A stretch of DNA of 64,000 bases from an uncultured Pelagibacteraceae bacterium (GTDB taxonomy: Bacteria; Pseudomonadota; Alphaproteobacteria; Pelagibacterales; Pelagibacteraceae): positions 49,944 to 113,943 of the forward strand of contig CACKWQ010000002.1 of assembly GCA_902603925.1 (NCBI GenBank), written 5' to 3'. Position numbers and translations under genes: made by a program. Positions 29,094 to 39,998 of this stretch are shown in pieces; the stretch's first letter is position 1, and every line of letters starts with the position of its first letter. The notes below the pieces were generated by a model. It was given only the letters and a program-made list of their open reading frames with translations, made no database searches and was not told the origin of the DNA.

Positions 29094-30089
29094 ATGATTA
29101 TTAAAAACTTTGATTTAAAGAAACTAAATTCAAGTGAATCAAATTTTTATTTGTTTTATGGTGAAAACGAGGGTCACAAAGAAAGGCTAGAAAAAATTTT
29201 GTTTTTAAGTAAGTTTCAGGGTTCTGTTGAAAGATATGATGAAAAAGAGGTCTTAAACGACACAGAAACAATTATTTCAGGATTTTTAAACCAATCTTTT
29301 TTTGATAAGGAAAAGGTTATTATCATTTCGAGAGTAACTGATAAAATTTTAGATTTTATTAAGATTGTGTTGGATAAAAATATCCATGATATAAAAATTA
29401 TATTAAAATCTGGACTGCTCGAAAAAAGATCAAAATTGAGAACTTTTTTTGAAAAAGAAAAAAATATTGTTTGTGTACCCTTTTATCCAGACGATTTAAA
29501 AACACTTTCAAGTTTAGCTAATGCATTTTTTAAAGACAATAAAATTTCAATTTCACAAGAGACCATTAATTTAATAATTGATAAATGTAATGGTGACAGG
29601 AAAAATCTTGACAAAGAATTACAAAAAATTTTGATATATTTAAATGGAAAAAAGAAAATCAGCAATGAACAAGTTAATCAGTTAATTAGTTTAGCAGAAA
29701 ATTTTTCAGTTTCTGAATTAGTTGACAGTTGTCTCAGCAATAACTTTTCTAAAACAATTAAAATTTTAAATGAAAATAATTATAGCTCTGATGATTGTAT
29801 GATAATTTTGAGAACCTTTCTTAATAAAGCAAAAAAAGTTTTACGATTAAGGAAAAATTATGAGATTACTAAAAACATAGATGAAACAGTCACAAATTTT
29901 AAACCACCAATTTTTTGGAAAGATAAGGAAATAGTTAAAAAACAAGTTATAAATTGGTCTATAAAAAAGATAGAACAATTAATAATTTCAATTAATGAAG
30001 TTGAGCTTCAGATTAAAAAAAATTCAGTCAATTCAATAAACATTGTCTATGATTTTATTATAAACACACAAGGGTCATCTAATAACTAG
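29094..30089 (+). CDS. holA: DNA polymerase III delta subunit
   Basis: NFYLFYGENEGHKERLEKIL; VSELVDSCLSNNFSKTIKILNEN; downstream of lptE. Confidence 0.9.
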   Translation: MIIKNFDLKKLNSSESNFYLFYGENEGHKERLEKILFLSKFQGSVERYDEKEVLNDTETIISGFLNQSFFDKEKVIIISRVTDKILDFIKIVLDKNIHDIKIILKSGLLEKRSKLRTFFEKEKNIVCVPFYPDDLKTLSSLANAFFKDNKISISQETINLIIDKCNGDRKNLDKELQKILIYLNGKKKISNEQVNQLISLAENFSVSELVDSCLSNNFSKTIKILNENNYSSDDCMIILRTFLNKAKKVLRLRKNYEITKNIDETVTNFKPPIFWKDKEIVKKQVINWSIKKIEQLIISINEVELQIKKNSVNSINIVYDFIINTQGSSNN

Positions 30090-30930
30090 ACTTAATGATC
30101 TGAATTAATCTATTTAACTGATCTAAATCTTTGTAATCAAAAATTAACTGCCCTGAATTGTTTTTCTTGTTTTTTATAAAAACATTTAAACCCGTCTTTT
30201 CTACAAGCATTTTTTCAAGAGTAGAAATGTTTGGATCTTTTGTATATGTTTTGTTTTTTCTTACGTTCTTAATTGATCTTATTAAACTCTCTGTTTGTCT
30301 AACTGATAATTTTTTTGAAACGATTTTTTTTGCGATAACTTGTGAATTATCTAGACCTACCAAAACTTTAGCATGCCCATGTGAGATTTTATTTTCGGAA
30401 ATAAGTTTAATCACTTCTTCTGGTAAGGTTAGAAGCCTTAAATAATTAGCTACATGTGATCTGCTTTTACCAATGAATTTTGATACTTTTTCTTGATCGT
30501 ATGAAAACTCGTCAATTAAACTTTTATACCCATTTGCTTCTTCTATTGGATTTAAATCTTTTCTTTGAACATTTTCAACAATAGCAAGCTCTAAAGATTT
30601 TAAGTTATCTGCGTCTAAAACTATTACGGGCACTTCGTTCAGTCCCGCGGTCTGGGCTGCTTGCCACCTTCTTTCTCCTGCTATTAATTCATATTTATTA
30701 CTTTCATTTTTTGATTTTCTAACTACTAGGGGTTGGATAATTCCTCGTTCTTTGATTGAGTTACTAAGCTCGTGTAGGCTATCCTTTTCAAATATTTTTC
30801 TTGGCTGAAATTTGTTTGGTACAATTGAGCTTATTGGAATTTTATTATTTGGAATTTTTATATCAGTATCGCCAATTAAAGATGACAATCCTCTTCCAAG
30901 ACCTTTTTTAGCTTTAAATGGGTTCATCAC
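30079..30930 (-). CDS. parB: chromosome partitioning protein ParB
   Basis: KKGLGRGLSSLIGD, NKFQPRKIF, GERRWQAAQTAGL, HTH KFIGKSRSHVANYLRLL. Confidence 0.98.
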   Translation of the reverse strand: MMNPFKAKKGLGRGLSSLIGDTDIKIPNNKIPISSIVPNKFQPRKIFEKDSLHELSNSIKERGIIQPLVVRKSKNESNKYELIAGERRWQAAQTAGLNEVPVIVLDADNLKSLELAIVENVQRKDLNPIEEANGYKSLIDEFSYDQEKVSKFIGKSRSHVANYLRLLTLPEEVIKLISENKISHGHAKVLVGLDNSQVIAKKIVSKKLSVRQTESLIRSIKNVRKNKTYTKDPNISTLEKMLVEKTGLNVFIKNKKNNSGQLIFDYKDLDQLNRLIQIIKSSY

Positions 30931-31727
30931 GCAGCACTTTCCACCAGTTTATCTTGATTTAAAAATTCTTCAGTAAAATTAAAGTATGCCTTACTTCCTG
31001 GACAATTTTTGTCATAAATTAATACAGGCACTCCATGTGAGGGAGCCTCTGATAGCCTGACATTTCTTGGAACAGCTGTGTTATAAACCTTATTCTTAAA
31101 ATAATTTCTTGCTTCTGTTTCGACCTGACTTGAAAGTTTATTACGTTTATCAAACATCGTTAACAGTATACCTCTTATTAAAAGTTGGGGATTAAGATTA
31201 GATTTGATCCTCTCAATGGTCTTTATTAGCTGTGTTAATCCCTCCAAAGCAAAAAACTCGGTCTGCAAAGGAACAACAAGTGCGTTTGAAGCAACAAGTG
31301 CCATGATCGTTAAAAGGCTCAGTGATGGAGGACAGTCAATCAAAATATAGTCATAAGATACTCTAGAATTGTGTAATAATGCGGCTAATTCATCTTTTAA
31401 TTTGAAGGCTCTTCTGCTATCTCCGGCTGTTTCTACCTCCAATCCTGAAAGGTCAACATTTGAACTAATCAATTCTAAATTATCAAATTTAGTTTTATGA
31501 ATTACATCAAAAATTTTTTTACTTCCATTCAATACATTATAAATGGTGTTATCAGGATCACTGGTATTAGATAAGCCTAAACCAGTCGTGGCATTACCTT
31601 GTGGATCAAGATCGATAACTAAAATTTTTTTACCTTTCATTGATAATCCCGCCGCTAAATTAATAACTGTAGTCGTTTTACCCACGCCTCCTTTCTGATT
31701 TATTATCGAAATTATTTTTTTATCCAT
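30927..31727 (-). CDS. parA: chromosome partitioning ATPase ParA
   Basis: INQKGGVGKTTTVINLAAGL deviant Walker A; DLDPQGNATTGLG. Confidence 0.98.
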   Translation of the reverse strand: MDKKIISIINQKGGVGKTTTVINLAAGLSMKGKKILVIDLDPQGNATTGLGLSNTSDPDNTIYNVLNGSKKIFDVIHKTKFDNLELISSNVDLSGLEVETAGDSRRAFKLKDELAALLHNSRVSYDYILIDCPPSLSLLTIMALVASNALVVPLQTEFFALEGLTQLIKTIERIKSNLNPQLLIRGILLTMFDKRNKLSSQVETEARNYFKNKVYNTAVPRNVRLSEAPSHGVPVLIYDKNCPGSKAYFNFTEEFLNQDKLVESAA

Positions 31728-32364
31728 TTTTTTTTCTCAAATTTGAAACTTTGATTGTAAGTGACATTTCATTTGTTAAACTTTTTTTTTCTTCGTAATC
31801 GAAGTCCCATTTTTTTAACGCTTCACTTAAAATTTTTTTTCCACTTCTGCCTAAAAATAAAATTATATATTTAAATTTTCTGAAATTTTTAAAAGCAATA
31901 TCGAATATGACAGGTAGAGGTTTAAACGCTCTCGCAATTATTATATCGGTCTCTAAATTTTTTTGTTCAAATATATTTTTTTGGTGAATTTCAGTATTTA
32001 AACTTAGTTTATTAGTTATATTCTTTAAGAAATTGCTTTTGTGGTAGCTTTTTTCATAAAAAATTACTTTAAATGAGGGATTTTTTCGTTTCATTAATAT
32101 CCCAAGGACTATGCCTGGCAGCCCTGCCCCGGAACCCAAATCTGTGCATACTTTTATATCATTTTTATCAACAAATTCAATAACTTGTGCACTATCTTCT
32201 ATGTGCCTTTTATTTATTGTTTTTTCCGTACTAGAGCTAATTAAATTGATCTTTTTGTTTCTCTCCAGTATTGATAAAGAGTATTCGTTAAGATCCTCTA
32301 ATGTTTCACGTGAAACATTTTTAATATTTAGTTTTTTAATTTTTATAAAATTCGAATCAATCAA
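31720..32364 (-). CDS. rsmG: 16S rRNA (guanine527-N7)-methyltransferase
   Basis: [45 protein letters not shown]. Confidence 0.97.
   Translation of the reverse strand: MIDSNFIKIKKLNIKNVSRETLEDLNEYSLSILERNKKINLISSSTEKTINKRHIEDSAQVIEFVDKNDIKVCTDLGSGAGLPGIVLGILMKRKNPSFKVIFYEKSYHKSNFLKNITNKLSLNTEIHQKNIFEQKNLETDIIIARAFKPLPVIFDIAFKNFRKFKYIILFLGRSGKKILSEALKKWDFDYEEKKSLTNEMSLTIKVSNLRKKNG
32302..32317. promoter_or_regulatory. parS centromere site, perfect
   Basis: TGTTTCACGTGAAACA, exact match to the canonical 16-bp parS palindrome, within rsmG. Confidence 0.95.
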
Positions 32365-34232
32365 GCTATATGCTTAATAGACTTTCTTTTAAGATGAGAC
32401 AACAAAATATATACTGCTGCAGGTGTTACTCCTTCAATTCTAAGTGCCTGTCCCATTGTCTTTGGTCTTATTTTTTTAAATTTAGATTTAATTTCGTTTG
32501 AAAACCCTGAAAATAAGTCATAATCAATATTTTTAGGAATTAACAAATTTTCATCTCTTTTAAATGCAAGAATATCAGCATTCTGCTTTTTTAGATAGCC
32601 ACTATAATGTGAATTTATCTCCAATTGATCGTCTATTTCACGTGAAACATACTTAATTTCAGGCCAAATTTCACGGATTTTTAACATATCTACAGATTTC
32701 TGACTTAGGATTTGATTTGCATTACGTTTTACGCCGTCTTTTGCAATGTTTACCCCGAATTTAGAGACTTTTGTGGGAGAAATGGTAAGTTTGCTCATTT
32801 TTGATTGAATCTCAGATAATTGAACAAATTTATCTTTAAATACTCTAAATCTTTCCTTTGATACAATTCCTATATCTGAGCCTTTTTGTGTTAATCTTAT
32901 ATCTGCATTATCGGATCTCAAAGAAAGTCTAAATTCAGCTCTTGAAGTGAACATTCTATATGGTTCTGCTACACCTTTTGTTACTAAATCATCGATCATA
33001 ACGCCTATATAAGCATCTGACCTGTTTAAAATAAAAGGTTCTTTTTTTTTTATACTTAAGGCTGCATTAGCGCCAGCAACCAGTCCTTGCGCAGCAGCTT
33101 CCTCATAGCCAGTTGTTCCATTTATTTGACCAGCTAAATAAAGATTTTTTATTTTTTTTGTCTCTAACGTTAAGAATAATTCTCTAGGATCAACAAAATC
33201 GTACTCTATTGCGTATCCTGGCCTCAATATTTTTACATTTTCTAAACCATTGATTTTACTACACATTTCTTGCTGTATGCCGTAAGGTAATGAAGTGGAA
33301 ATTCCATTTGGATAAATTGTGTGATCATTTAAACCTTCTGGCTCTAAAAAAATTTGATGTCTTTGCTTTTCTGAAAATTTTTTTATTTTGTCCTCTATAG
33401 ATGGGCAATATCTTGGACCTATGCCCTTGATGCTACCTGAATACATTGCACTTCTTTTCAAGTTCTCTGAAATAATTTTATGCACAGCTTCATTCGTATA
33501 AGTCATTCGGCAGGAAATTTGTTTATTTAAATTCTTTTTTGTTAAAAAAGAAAAGAAGTAAGGATCTTTATCAGCATGCTGCTCTTCTAAATTTTTAAAA
33601 TTAATTGTACGACCGTCAAGTCTAGGTGGGGTCCCAGTTTTTAATCTACCAATTTTAAAATCATACTTTTGAAGTTGCTCACTTAAGCCTGAAGAAGGTT
33701 TCTCATTAAATCTTCCAGCAGGTGTTTTGTTTTCACCTATGTGTATCAATCCGTTTAAAAAAGTTCCTGTTGTAAGAATAATCTTAGATGAATTAATTTT
33801 CTTTCCTGATTTAGTAATAACTCCTTTTATAGCGTTTTTTGAAAATATAAACTCATTCACGGGGTCCGAAAATATGCTTAAATTACAGTAGTTTACAAGC
33901 TTTTCTTGCATATATTTTTTATATAGAGATCTGTCACTTTGAGTTCTCGGTCCTCTTACTGCGGGACCTCTGCTTCTGTTTAACAATCGAAATTGAATAC
34001 CTGATTTATCAGCTACCTCACCCATCAATCCATCTAAAGCATCCAGCTCCCTAACTAGATGGCCTTTGCCCAGTCCACCAATAGCCGGATTACATGACAT
34101 TTCCCCTATAGTTTCAAATTTATGTGTAAGAAGCGCGGTGTTAACACCTATTCTAGCCGCCGCTGCTGCTGCTTCACATCCAGCATGGCCTCCACCAATA
34201 ACTATTACATCAAATGATAAATCATTTTTCAT
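32361..34232 (-). CDS. mnmG: tRNA uridine-5-carboxymethylaminomethyl modification enzyme MnmG (GidA)
   Basis: [47 protein letters not shown]. Confidence 0.98.
   Translation of the reverse strand: MKNDLSFDVIVIGGGHAGCEAAAAAARIGVNTALLTHKFETIGEMSCNPAIGGLGKGHLVRELDALDGLMGEVADKSGIQFRLLNRSRGPAVRGPRTQSDRSLYKKYMQEKLVNYCNLSIFSDPVNEFIFSKNAIKGVITKSGKKINSSKIILTTGTFLNGLIHIGENKTPAGRFNEKPSSGLSEQLQKYDFKIGRLKTGTPPRLDGRTINFKNLEEQHADKDPYFFSFLTKKNLNKQISCRMTYTNEAVHKIISENLKRSAMYSGSIKGIGPRYCPSIEDKIKKFSEKQRHQIFLEPEGLNDHTIYPNGISTSLPYGIQQEMCSKINGLENVKILRPGYAIEYDFVDPRELFLTLETKKIKNLYLAGQINGTTGYEEAAAQGLVAGANAALSIKKKEPFILNRSDAYIGVMIDDLVTKGVAEPYRMFTSRAEFRLSLRSDNADIRLTQKGSDIGIVSKERFRVFKDKFVQLSEIQSKMSKLTISPTKVSKFGVNIAKDGVKRNANQILSQKSVDMLKIREIWPEIKYVSREIDDQLEINSHYSGYLKKQNADILAFKRDENLLIPKNIDYDLFSGFSNEIKSKFKKIRPKTMGQALRIEGVTPAAVYILLSHLKRKSIKHIA
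32634..32649. promoter_or_regulatory. second parS-like site (15/16)
   Basis: TATTTCACGTGAAACA, one mismatch to parS, inside mnmG. Confidence 0.8.
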
Positions 34233-34307
34233 AAGCTTAATTTATTATTGATCTTAAAATTTACAAGAAAACACTTCAAGAAATTTAAATATAATTAGAG
34301 AGTGGCA

Positions 34308-35643
34308 CTATTTGCCTATACAGAAGTCATTAAAAATCGAACCTAAAATCTCCTCAACATCAATCTTTCCAACAATCATACCTAAATGTCTTGTGGCAAG
34401 TCGTAGATCCTCGGCAGCTTTATCAAAATCTCCTTCTGAGCTTTTACTTTTAAAATTTTCTAAACTTTCAACACACTTTTCTAAATTTTGTCGATGTCTT
34501 TCTCGAGTAATTATTGTATCCTCGTTAGACACAAATTTATTTTTTAATTTTCCTCTTATTGCAAAGATCAGTTTATCTAGGTTTTTTTCATCCTTTATTG
34601 AAATATAAATGGGGTTAAATTTACTTAACTCAGCTTCTATTTTTTTTATTCCTAAATCAGATTTATTTACAACCAAAACTGTTTTATCTGAGTTAACTAA
34701 ACCCCTCAAAACTCCTGTAAAATAGCCACTTTTAGGCTCTATAACAACAATATTTAAATCAGCATTTTCTGCTTTTTTGAGGGCTAATCTAATCCCTTTT
34801 CTCTCTATTTCGTCTTTTGCATCTCTTATGCCTGCGGTATCTGACAAAATAACAGGATATCCATCTAAATTTAAATGTGTTTCTACTACATCTCTTGTTG
34901 TGCCTGCAATCTCTGAAACTATTGCAACATCCCTCCTTGAAAGATAATTTAATAATGATGACTTGCCTGCATTTGTTGGGCCTAAGATGGCTATCTTAAA
35001 TCCCTCTCTAATTCTCTCCCCTACCTTTTGATCATTGATTACTTTTATAATGTCCTCTTTAACGTTTGATGTAATTTTTCTAATTTCGTCCAGAATGCTT
35101 TTAGGCAAATCGTCTTCAGGGAAGTCTATTATGGCTTCAATTCTTGACAAAGATTTTAAAAGTTTTTCTCTCCACTCCTCGTATTTTTTTTCCGTGGTGT
35201 CCAGACATTATTTCCATTGCTTGCCTTCTTTGAATTTCAGTTTCAGAAGCTATCAAATCTCCAATACTCTCCGCTTGAAGTAAATTTATTTTACCATTCA
35301 TAAAAGCAATCTTTGTAAACTCTCCTGGTTCTGCTAATCTAAAATTTTCTAATTTTGACAATGAATTTTGTATGGCTTCAATTATTGCTCTACTTCCGTG
35401 AATATGAAATTCGATCATATCCTCTCCTGTATAGCTTTGTGGTCCGGGGAACCATATAATTATACCTTTATCAATAATATCACCTGAGTTAATTTTATTG
35501 ATAGATTTAAGAGTTGCTACTCGTGGTTTCGGCAAAGAGCCTATTGTCATTTTTTTAAGAACTTTTAAACAATCAGACCCGGAAATTCTAATTACAGCTA
35601 AACCGGATATGCCGGGTCCAGAAGATAGAGCATAAATAGTCAT
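34308..35643 (-). pseudogene. mnmE: mnmE (trmE) split into two frames: N-terminal part 35137..35643, GTPase/C-terminal part 34308..35150+
   Basis: N part MTIYALSSGPGISGLAVIRISG..MEIMSGHHG; C part LSRIEAIIDFPEDDLPKS..GPTNAGKSSLLNYL..FCIGK*. The frame changes at an A8 tract (T8 on + strand, 35184-35191). Confidence 0.85.
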
Positions 35644-35650
35644 TTTAAGA

Positions 35651-37201
35651 CTATGATTCTAACAAACTAAACATCCGATTTAAATTCTTTTTATAGAATT
35701 CATTCTTGTTAATTGAACTGGAATATATAGGGCTTCTAGCTTGAGTTACACTTACGGTTTTTATAGGTGTTCTCGAGTTTTTGTGGTGATCTAAGCAGGC
35801 TTTATCAAACTCTAATTCACAAAATTTTAAAAGGTTTTTAATTTCACTCTCTTTGTCCTTTACTAATTTTTCGTAATTTAATTCATAAATGCAATGACCC
35901 ATTTTAGAGTTCCAAAAGTTCATAATTTTTCTATACAAGTTGTAATATTCTGCAATTTCTTCCTGGGAATATGTCCAATTCATATCGTTAGAGGCAAACC
36001 CATTTTTAAACAATGAAAGACAGACGTCTTTTGGGTTTCTTGTGCAGTGAATAATTTTAGAATCAGGAAAAAAAATTTTTATAAAACCTAACCATCGAAA
36101 ATTTTGTGGGGCTTTATCTGTTATAATAGATCTTTCAAATTTGTGCATCTTTAACAAATCATGATAATCAGAAGATAACTTTGATCTATCAGAAATCAGG
36201 TCTTCTTTAAGAATATTCTTATCAACCTTATCGTTTCTGAAAAAATTAGATTTTATAGATTGTTGTAAATAAATTAATTCCCCGGCACCATCCACATCTT
36301 TATGGGAAGCAATTATTTGCTCTGCTAGAGTAGTACCAGACCTAGGCATTCCACAAATAAAAATTATTTTTTCATTAATTTGGTTATTAACAATTTTATC
36401 GAAAGAAATATCTTCAAAAGCGTTTATTATACTATTAAACAATTCTTTGTCTTTTTTAAGATCAAAATTAATATTTTTTCTTTTAAGTTTATTTGCAAGT
36501 TCAAGAGATTTAAAGGAGTTCTCGTAATCCCCAATATCTTCTTGAGCTTTTCCTAAGGCATAAAATAGATCTATTTTTTGATCATTATATAAATTTGGGT
36601 TTTTAGATAACTCTAGCATTTGATTATAGTGTTTTTGGTTCTCTTTATAATCTACTATGCTGCTTAAAAGTTTATGCGCTGACATAATATTTTTGTTAAT
36701 ATTCAATATTTGATTTATTGTGGAAATTGCCTCTTCAAAGTTTCCAAGACTTTGATAAGAGGCGGCCAAGCTCATAAGAACAGTAATATTTTTAGGTTCA
36801 ATCTTTAGTGCTCTTCTGTAAAGAAGAATAGCACCATTATAGTCAGTTAGTTGTTGTTTAAGGTTTGCAAAATTATTAAGACATTTTAAATGATTAGGCT
36901 CTTGATCTAAAATATCATGATAAAGCTTTTCCGATAGATCAAATTTGCCCAAAAACTTTAAAGAATTTGCTAAATTATTTTTTGCTGCAATATTTTTGGG
37001 TTCTAAATCAATCGCTTTTTGAAAATAGTTTACTGATAAAGTGATATTTTGAAGCTGCTGAAGTGCCAAACCACCAAGATTGTACAGATAAGCATTTTTA
37101 GGAAATTTTTTTATAAGTTTATTACATTTTTCAAATGCATATTCATAATTTTTTACTTTTAAATTGTTATGAACTTTCTCTATTTCTTTGAGTAATTCCA
37201 T
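35651..37201 (-). CDS. TPR-repeat sulfotransferase
   Basis: TPR units (YLYNLGGLALQQLQNITLSVNYFQKAIDLEPKN) plus IFICGMPRSGTTLAEQIIASH and IIHCTRNPKDVCLSLF. Confidence 0.92.
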   Translation of the reverse strand: MELLKEIEKVHNNLKVKNYEYAFEKCNKLIKKFPKNAYLYNLGGLALQQLQNITLSVNYFQKAIDLEPKNIAAKNNLANSLKFLGKFDLSEKLYHDILDQEPNHLKCLNNFANLKQQLTDYNGAILLYRRALKIEPKNITVLMSLAASYQSLGNFEEAISTINQILNINKNIMSAHKLLSSIVDYKENQKHYNQMLELSKNPNLYNDQKIDLFYALGKAQEDIGDYENSFKSLELANKLKRKNINFDLKKDKELFNSIINAFEDISFDKIVNNQINEKIIFICGMPRSGTTLAEQIIASHKDVDGAGELIYLQQSIKSNFFRNDKVDKNILKEDLISDRSKLSSDYHDLLKMHKFERSIITDKAPQNFRWLGFIKIFFPDSKIIHCTRNPKDVCLSLFKNGFASNDMNWTYSQEEIAEYYNLYRKIMNFWNSKMGHCIYELNYEKLVKDKESEIKNLLKFCELEFDKACLDHHKNSRTPIKTVSVTQARSPIYSSSINKNEFYKKNLNRMFSLLES

Positions 37202-37236
37202 ATAGAAGTATTATTGATAAACTAATTTAAAATGAA

Positions 37237-38508
37237 TTAAACAGGTTTGTTCATAGAATTAAAAAACTCAGCATTATTCTTGGTGTTTTTTAATTTAGAG
37301 TTGATAAATTCTATAGCATCCATGGCTCCCATAGGTGCAATGATTCTTCTTAAAACATTCATTTTCTGTAAGTCGTTTTTTTCGAATATTAGCTCTTCTC
37401 TTCTTGTGCCAGATTTAGTTATATCAATTGCAGGGTAGATCCTTTTTTCAGATATTTTTCTGTCGAGAATTGTTTCGCTATTTCCTGTTCCTTTAAATTC
37501 CTCAAAAATCACTTCATCCATTCTACTGCCGGTATCGATTAGTGCTGTAGCTATAATTGTTAAAGATCCACCCTCTTCAATATTTCTAGCTGCCCCAAAA
37601 AATCTTTTTGGTCTTTGCAGGGCATTTGCATCAACGCCGCCTGTTAGGACTTTACCAGAGCTAGGTACAACTGCGTTATAGGCCCTTCCAAGTCTAGTTA
37701 TCGAATCTAATAATATAACAACATCTTTTTTGTGTTCTGTTAACCTTTTTGCTTTTTCAATTACCATTTCAGCAACTGCCACATGCCTTTGTGCTGGTTC
37801 ATCAAACGTCGAGCTAATAACTTCACCTTTTACAGTTCTTTGCATGTCGGTTACTTCCTCTGGTCTTTCATCTATTAATAAAACCATCAAATAACATTCC
37901 GGATGATTTGCAGTTATGGAATTTGCAATACTTTGAAGTATCATTGTTTTTCCGGCTTTAGGAGGCGAAATTATTAAAGATCTTTGACCTTTGCCAATTG
38001 GGCTTACTAGATCGATTAATCTTGGTGTTAAATCGGGCTTACTTACAACTTTTGTTGTCTCAACTTCCATTATTAACTGTTTATTTGGATATAGTGGTGT
38101 AAGGTTGTCAAAAGCGATCTTATGTTTCGTATTTTGTGGCTCTCCGAAATTTATTTTATTTACTTGAAGCAAAGCAAAATATCTCTCTCCCTCTTTGGGT
38201 GCTCTAATTGGTCCTTCGACAGTGTCTCCTGTTCTTAGTCCAAATTTTCTAATTTGATTTGGGCTTACATAAATATCATCTGCTCCTGGTAAGTAATTAG
38301 ATTCCATAGCTCTCAAAAATCCAAACCCGTCTTGCAGTAGCTGCAAAATGCCTCCGGCCGTAATTTCCTCGCCTTTTTCAGCTAATTTTTTCAATATAGC
38401 AAAATATATTTCTTGTCTTCTTAATGTGCTTGCATTTTCAATACCTAGCTTTTCAGCTTCTGATATAAGATTTTCAGATGATTTGCTTTTTAGTTCCTGT
38501 ATATTCAT
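37237..38508 (-). CDS. rho: transcription termination factor Rho
   Basis: [62 protein letters not shown]. Confidence 0.99.
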   Translation of the reverse strand: MNIQELKSKSSENLISEAEKLGIENASTLRRQEIYFAILKKLAEKGEEITAGGILQLLQDGFGFLRAMESNYLPGADDIYVSPNQIRKFGLRTGDTVEGPIRAPKEGERYFALLQVNKINFGEPQNTKHKIAFDNLTPLYPNKQLIMEVETTKVVSKPDLTPRLIDLVSPIGKGQRSLIISPPKAGKTMILQSIANSITANHPECYLMVLLIDERPEEVTDMQRTVKGEVISSTFDEPAQRHVAVAEMVIEKAKRLTEHKKDVVILLDSITRLGRAYNAVVPSSGKVLTGGVDANALQRPKRFFGAARNIEEGGSLTIIATALIDTGSRMDEVIFEEFKGTGNSETILDRKISEKRIYPAIDITKSGTRREELIFEKNDLQKMNVLRRIIAPMGAMDAIEFINSKLKNTKNNAEFFNSMNKPV

Positions 38509-38567
38509 AGTGTGGGATTAGTTTGTTAGATAGGTGTAATATATATATTGGTAATATAATTTCAAGT

Positions 38568-38999
38568 CTAGAAGGGCTTTAAAATAGCCAAAAAAACGAT
38601 CAAAATAAGTAATATTGTAGGTATTTCGTTAGTTATTCTGAAAAACTTTGAACTTTTAGAATTACTATTATTTTTGAATTGTTTCAAACAATACCCTAGA
38701 TAAAAGTGATAGATTGTTAAAAAAATAACAAGAACTATTTTCATATGCATCCAGCCGACTGATAGAAGAGCAGAATTTTTGTGCAACATAATTAGTCCAA
38801 AAAACCAGGAGAGGATCATTGCTGGATACATTATAAAAAAATAAAGTTTTCTCTCCATTGTTTTAAAAACCTCTGATACAGACTCTGTGTCATTATTCTC
38901 TGCATGATAAACAAATATTCTTGGAAGATATAGGAGCCCAGCCATCCAAGAAATTACAGAAATTAAATGAAGTGATTTATAAATTAAATAAGTGTCCAT
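38568..38999 (-). CDS. hemJ: protoporphyrinogen oxidase HemJ
   Basis: KSLHLISVISWMAGLLYLPRIFVYHAE; adjacent to hemH/hemE. Confidence 0.92.
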   Translation of the reverse strand: MDTYLIYKSLHLISVISWMAGLLYLPRIFVYHAENNDTESVSEVFKTMERKLYFFIMYPAMILSWFFGLIMLHKNSALLSVGWMHMKIVLVIFLTIYHFYLGYCLKQFKNNSNSKSSKFFRITNEIPTILLILIVFLAILKPF

Positions 39000-39002
39000 A
39001 AA

Positions 39003-39998
39003 TTAAACATATTTTTTTACCAAATTTGAGAACAGATCAATATGCTCTTCACTATCATTAAGGCAAGGTATAAAGTCGAAATTTTCTCCACCTCCTTCAA
39101 TAAAGCTTGCTTTTCCTTCGATTGATATTTCTTCTAACGTTTCTACACAATCTGAAGCAAATCCAGGACATATTACTAAAATATTTTTTTTTCCTTCATT
39201 TGGTAAACTCTCTAAGGTTTTGTCAGTATATGGTTGTAACCACTCTTGGGGCCCAAACCTAGATTGAAAAGTTGTTATAATTGGTATTTGTAAATTTGTT
39301 TCTTCTCTAATCAATCTTGTGGTTTTGTGACAATAGCAATGATATGGATCCCCTTTTTCAAAATATTTTTTAGGAATACCATGATACGATGCTAATATTA
39401 AATCTGGTTTCCAATTTATCTTGTCTATTTTGCTCTTAATAGATTTGCTAATTGCTTTTATATAAAATGGATTAGATTCGTAATGAGGTATAATTTGCAA
39501 GCTTGGTTGCCATCTCATTTTAGATAATGATCTATATACCTCGTCGCAAACCGTGGCTGTAGTTGCTGCTGCATATTGCGGATAAAGTGGTAAAATAACT
39601 AGGTTTTCACATCCCATATCTTTTAATTTAATTATTTTGCTTTTAATACTTGGTTGCCCATATCTCATGGCATAATCGATAATTAGTTTTTCGTTTCCAA
39701 TCCTGTTTTTTAATTTAATGGACTGCATCTCAGTATAATATCTTAAAGGAGACATGTTTTTGTCTTTCATCCATATTTTTTTGTAAGCTTTTGCCGTTTT
39801 AGATGGTCTAAAGTTAAGTATAATAAAGTTAAGTATAACTTGCCAAAGAAAAGGGTTAACCTCTATAACTCTTCTGTCAGATAAAAATTCTTTTAAGTAT
39901 TTTCTAATATCCCACCAACCCGTAGAATTTGGTGTACCGAGGTTAATCAGTAATATTCCTGTGCTTCCAAATTTTACTTGGGGATGATTTTTGTCCAT
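39003..39998 (-). CDS. hemH: ferrochelatase
   Basis: GILLINLGTPNS, YHGIPKKYFEKGDPYHCYCHKTTRLI, TFQSRFGPQEWLQPYTDKT. Confidence 0.97.
   Translation of the reverse strand: MDKNHPQVKFGSTGILLINLGTPNSTGWWDIRKYLKEFLSDRRVIEVNPFLWQVILNFIILNFRPSKTAKAYKKIWMKDKNMSPLRYYTEMQSIKLKNRIGNEKLIIDYAMRYGQPSIKSKIIKLKDMGCENLVILPLYPQYAAATTATVCDEVYRSLSKMRWQPSLQIIPHYESNPFYIKAISKSIKSKIDKINWKPDLILASYHGIPKKYFEKGDPYHCYCHKTTRLIREETNLQIPIITTFQSRFGPQEWLQPYTDKTLESLPNEGKKNILVICPGFASDCVETLEEISIEGKASFIEGGGENFDFIPCLNDSEEHIDLFSNLVKKYV

Noticed and set aside
39811-39840. Tandem-looking TAAAGTTAAGTATAA repeat within hemH
   Set aside because: It encodes ILNFIILNF, which aligns without insertion to the usual ferrochelatase LWxxILxxIILxxRP segment, so there is no duplication.
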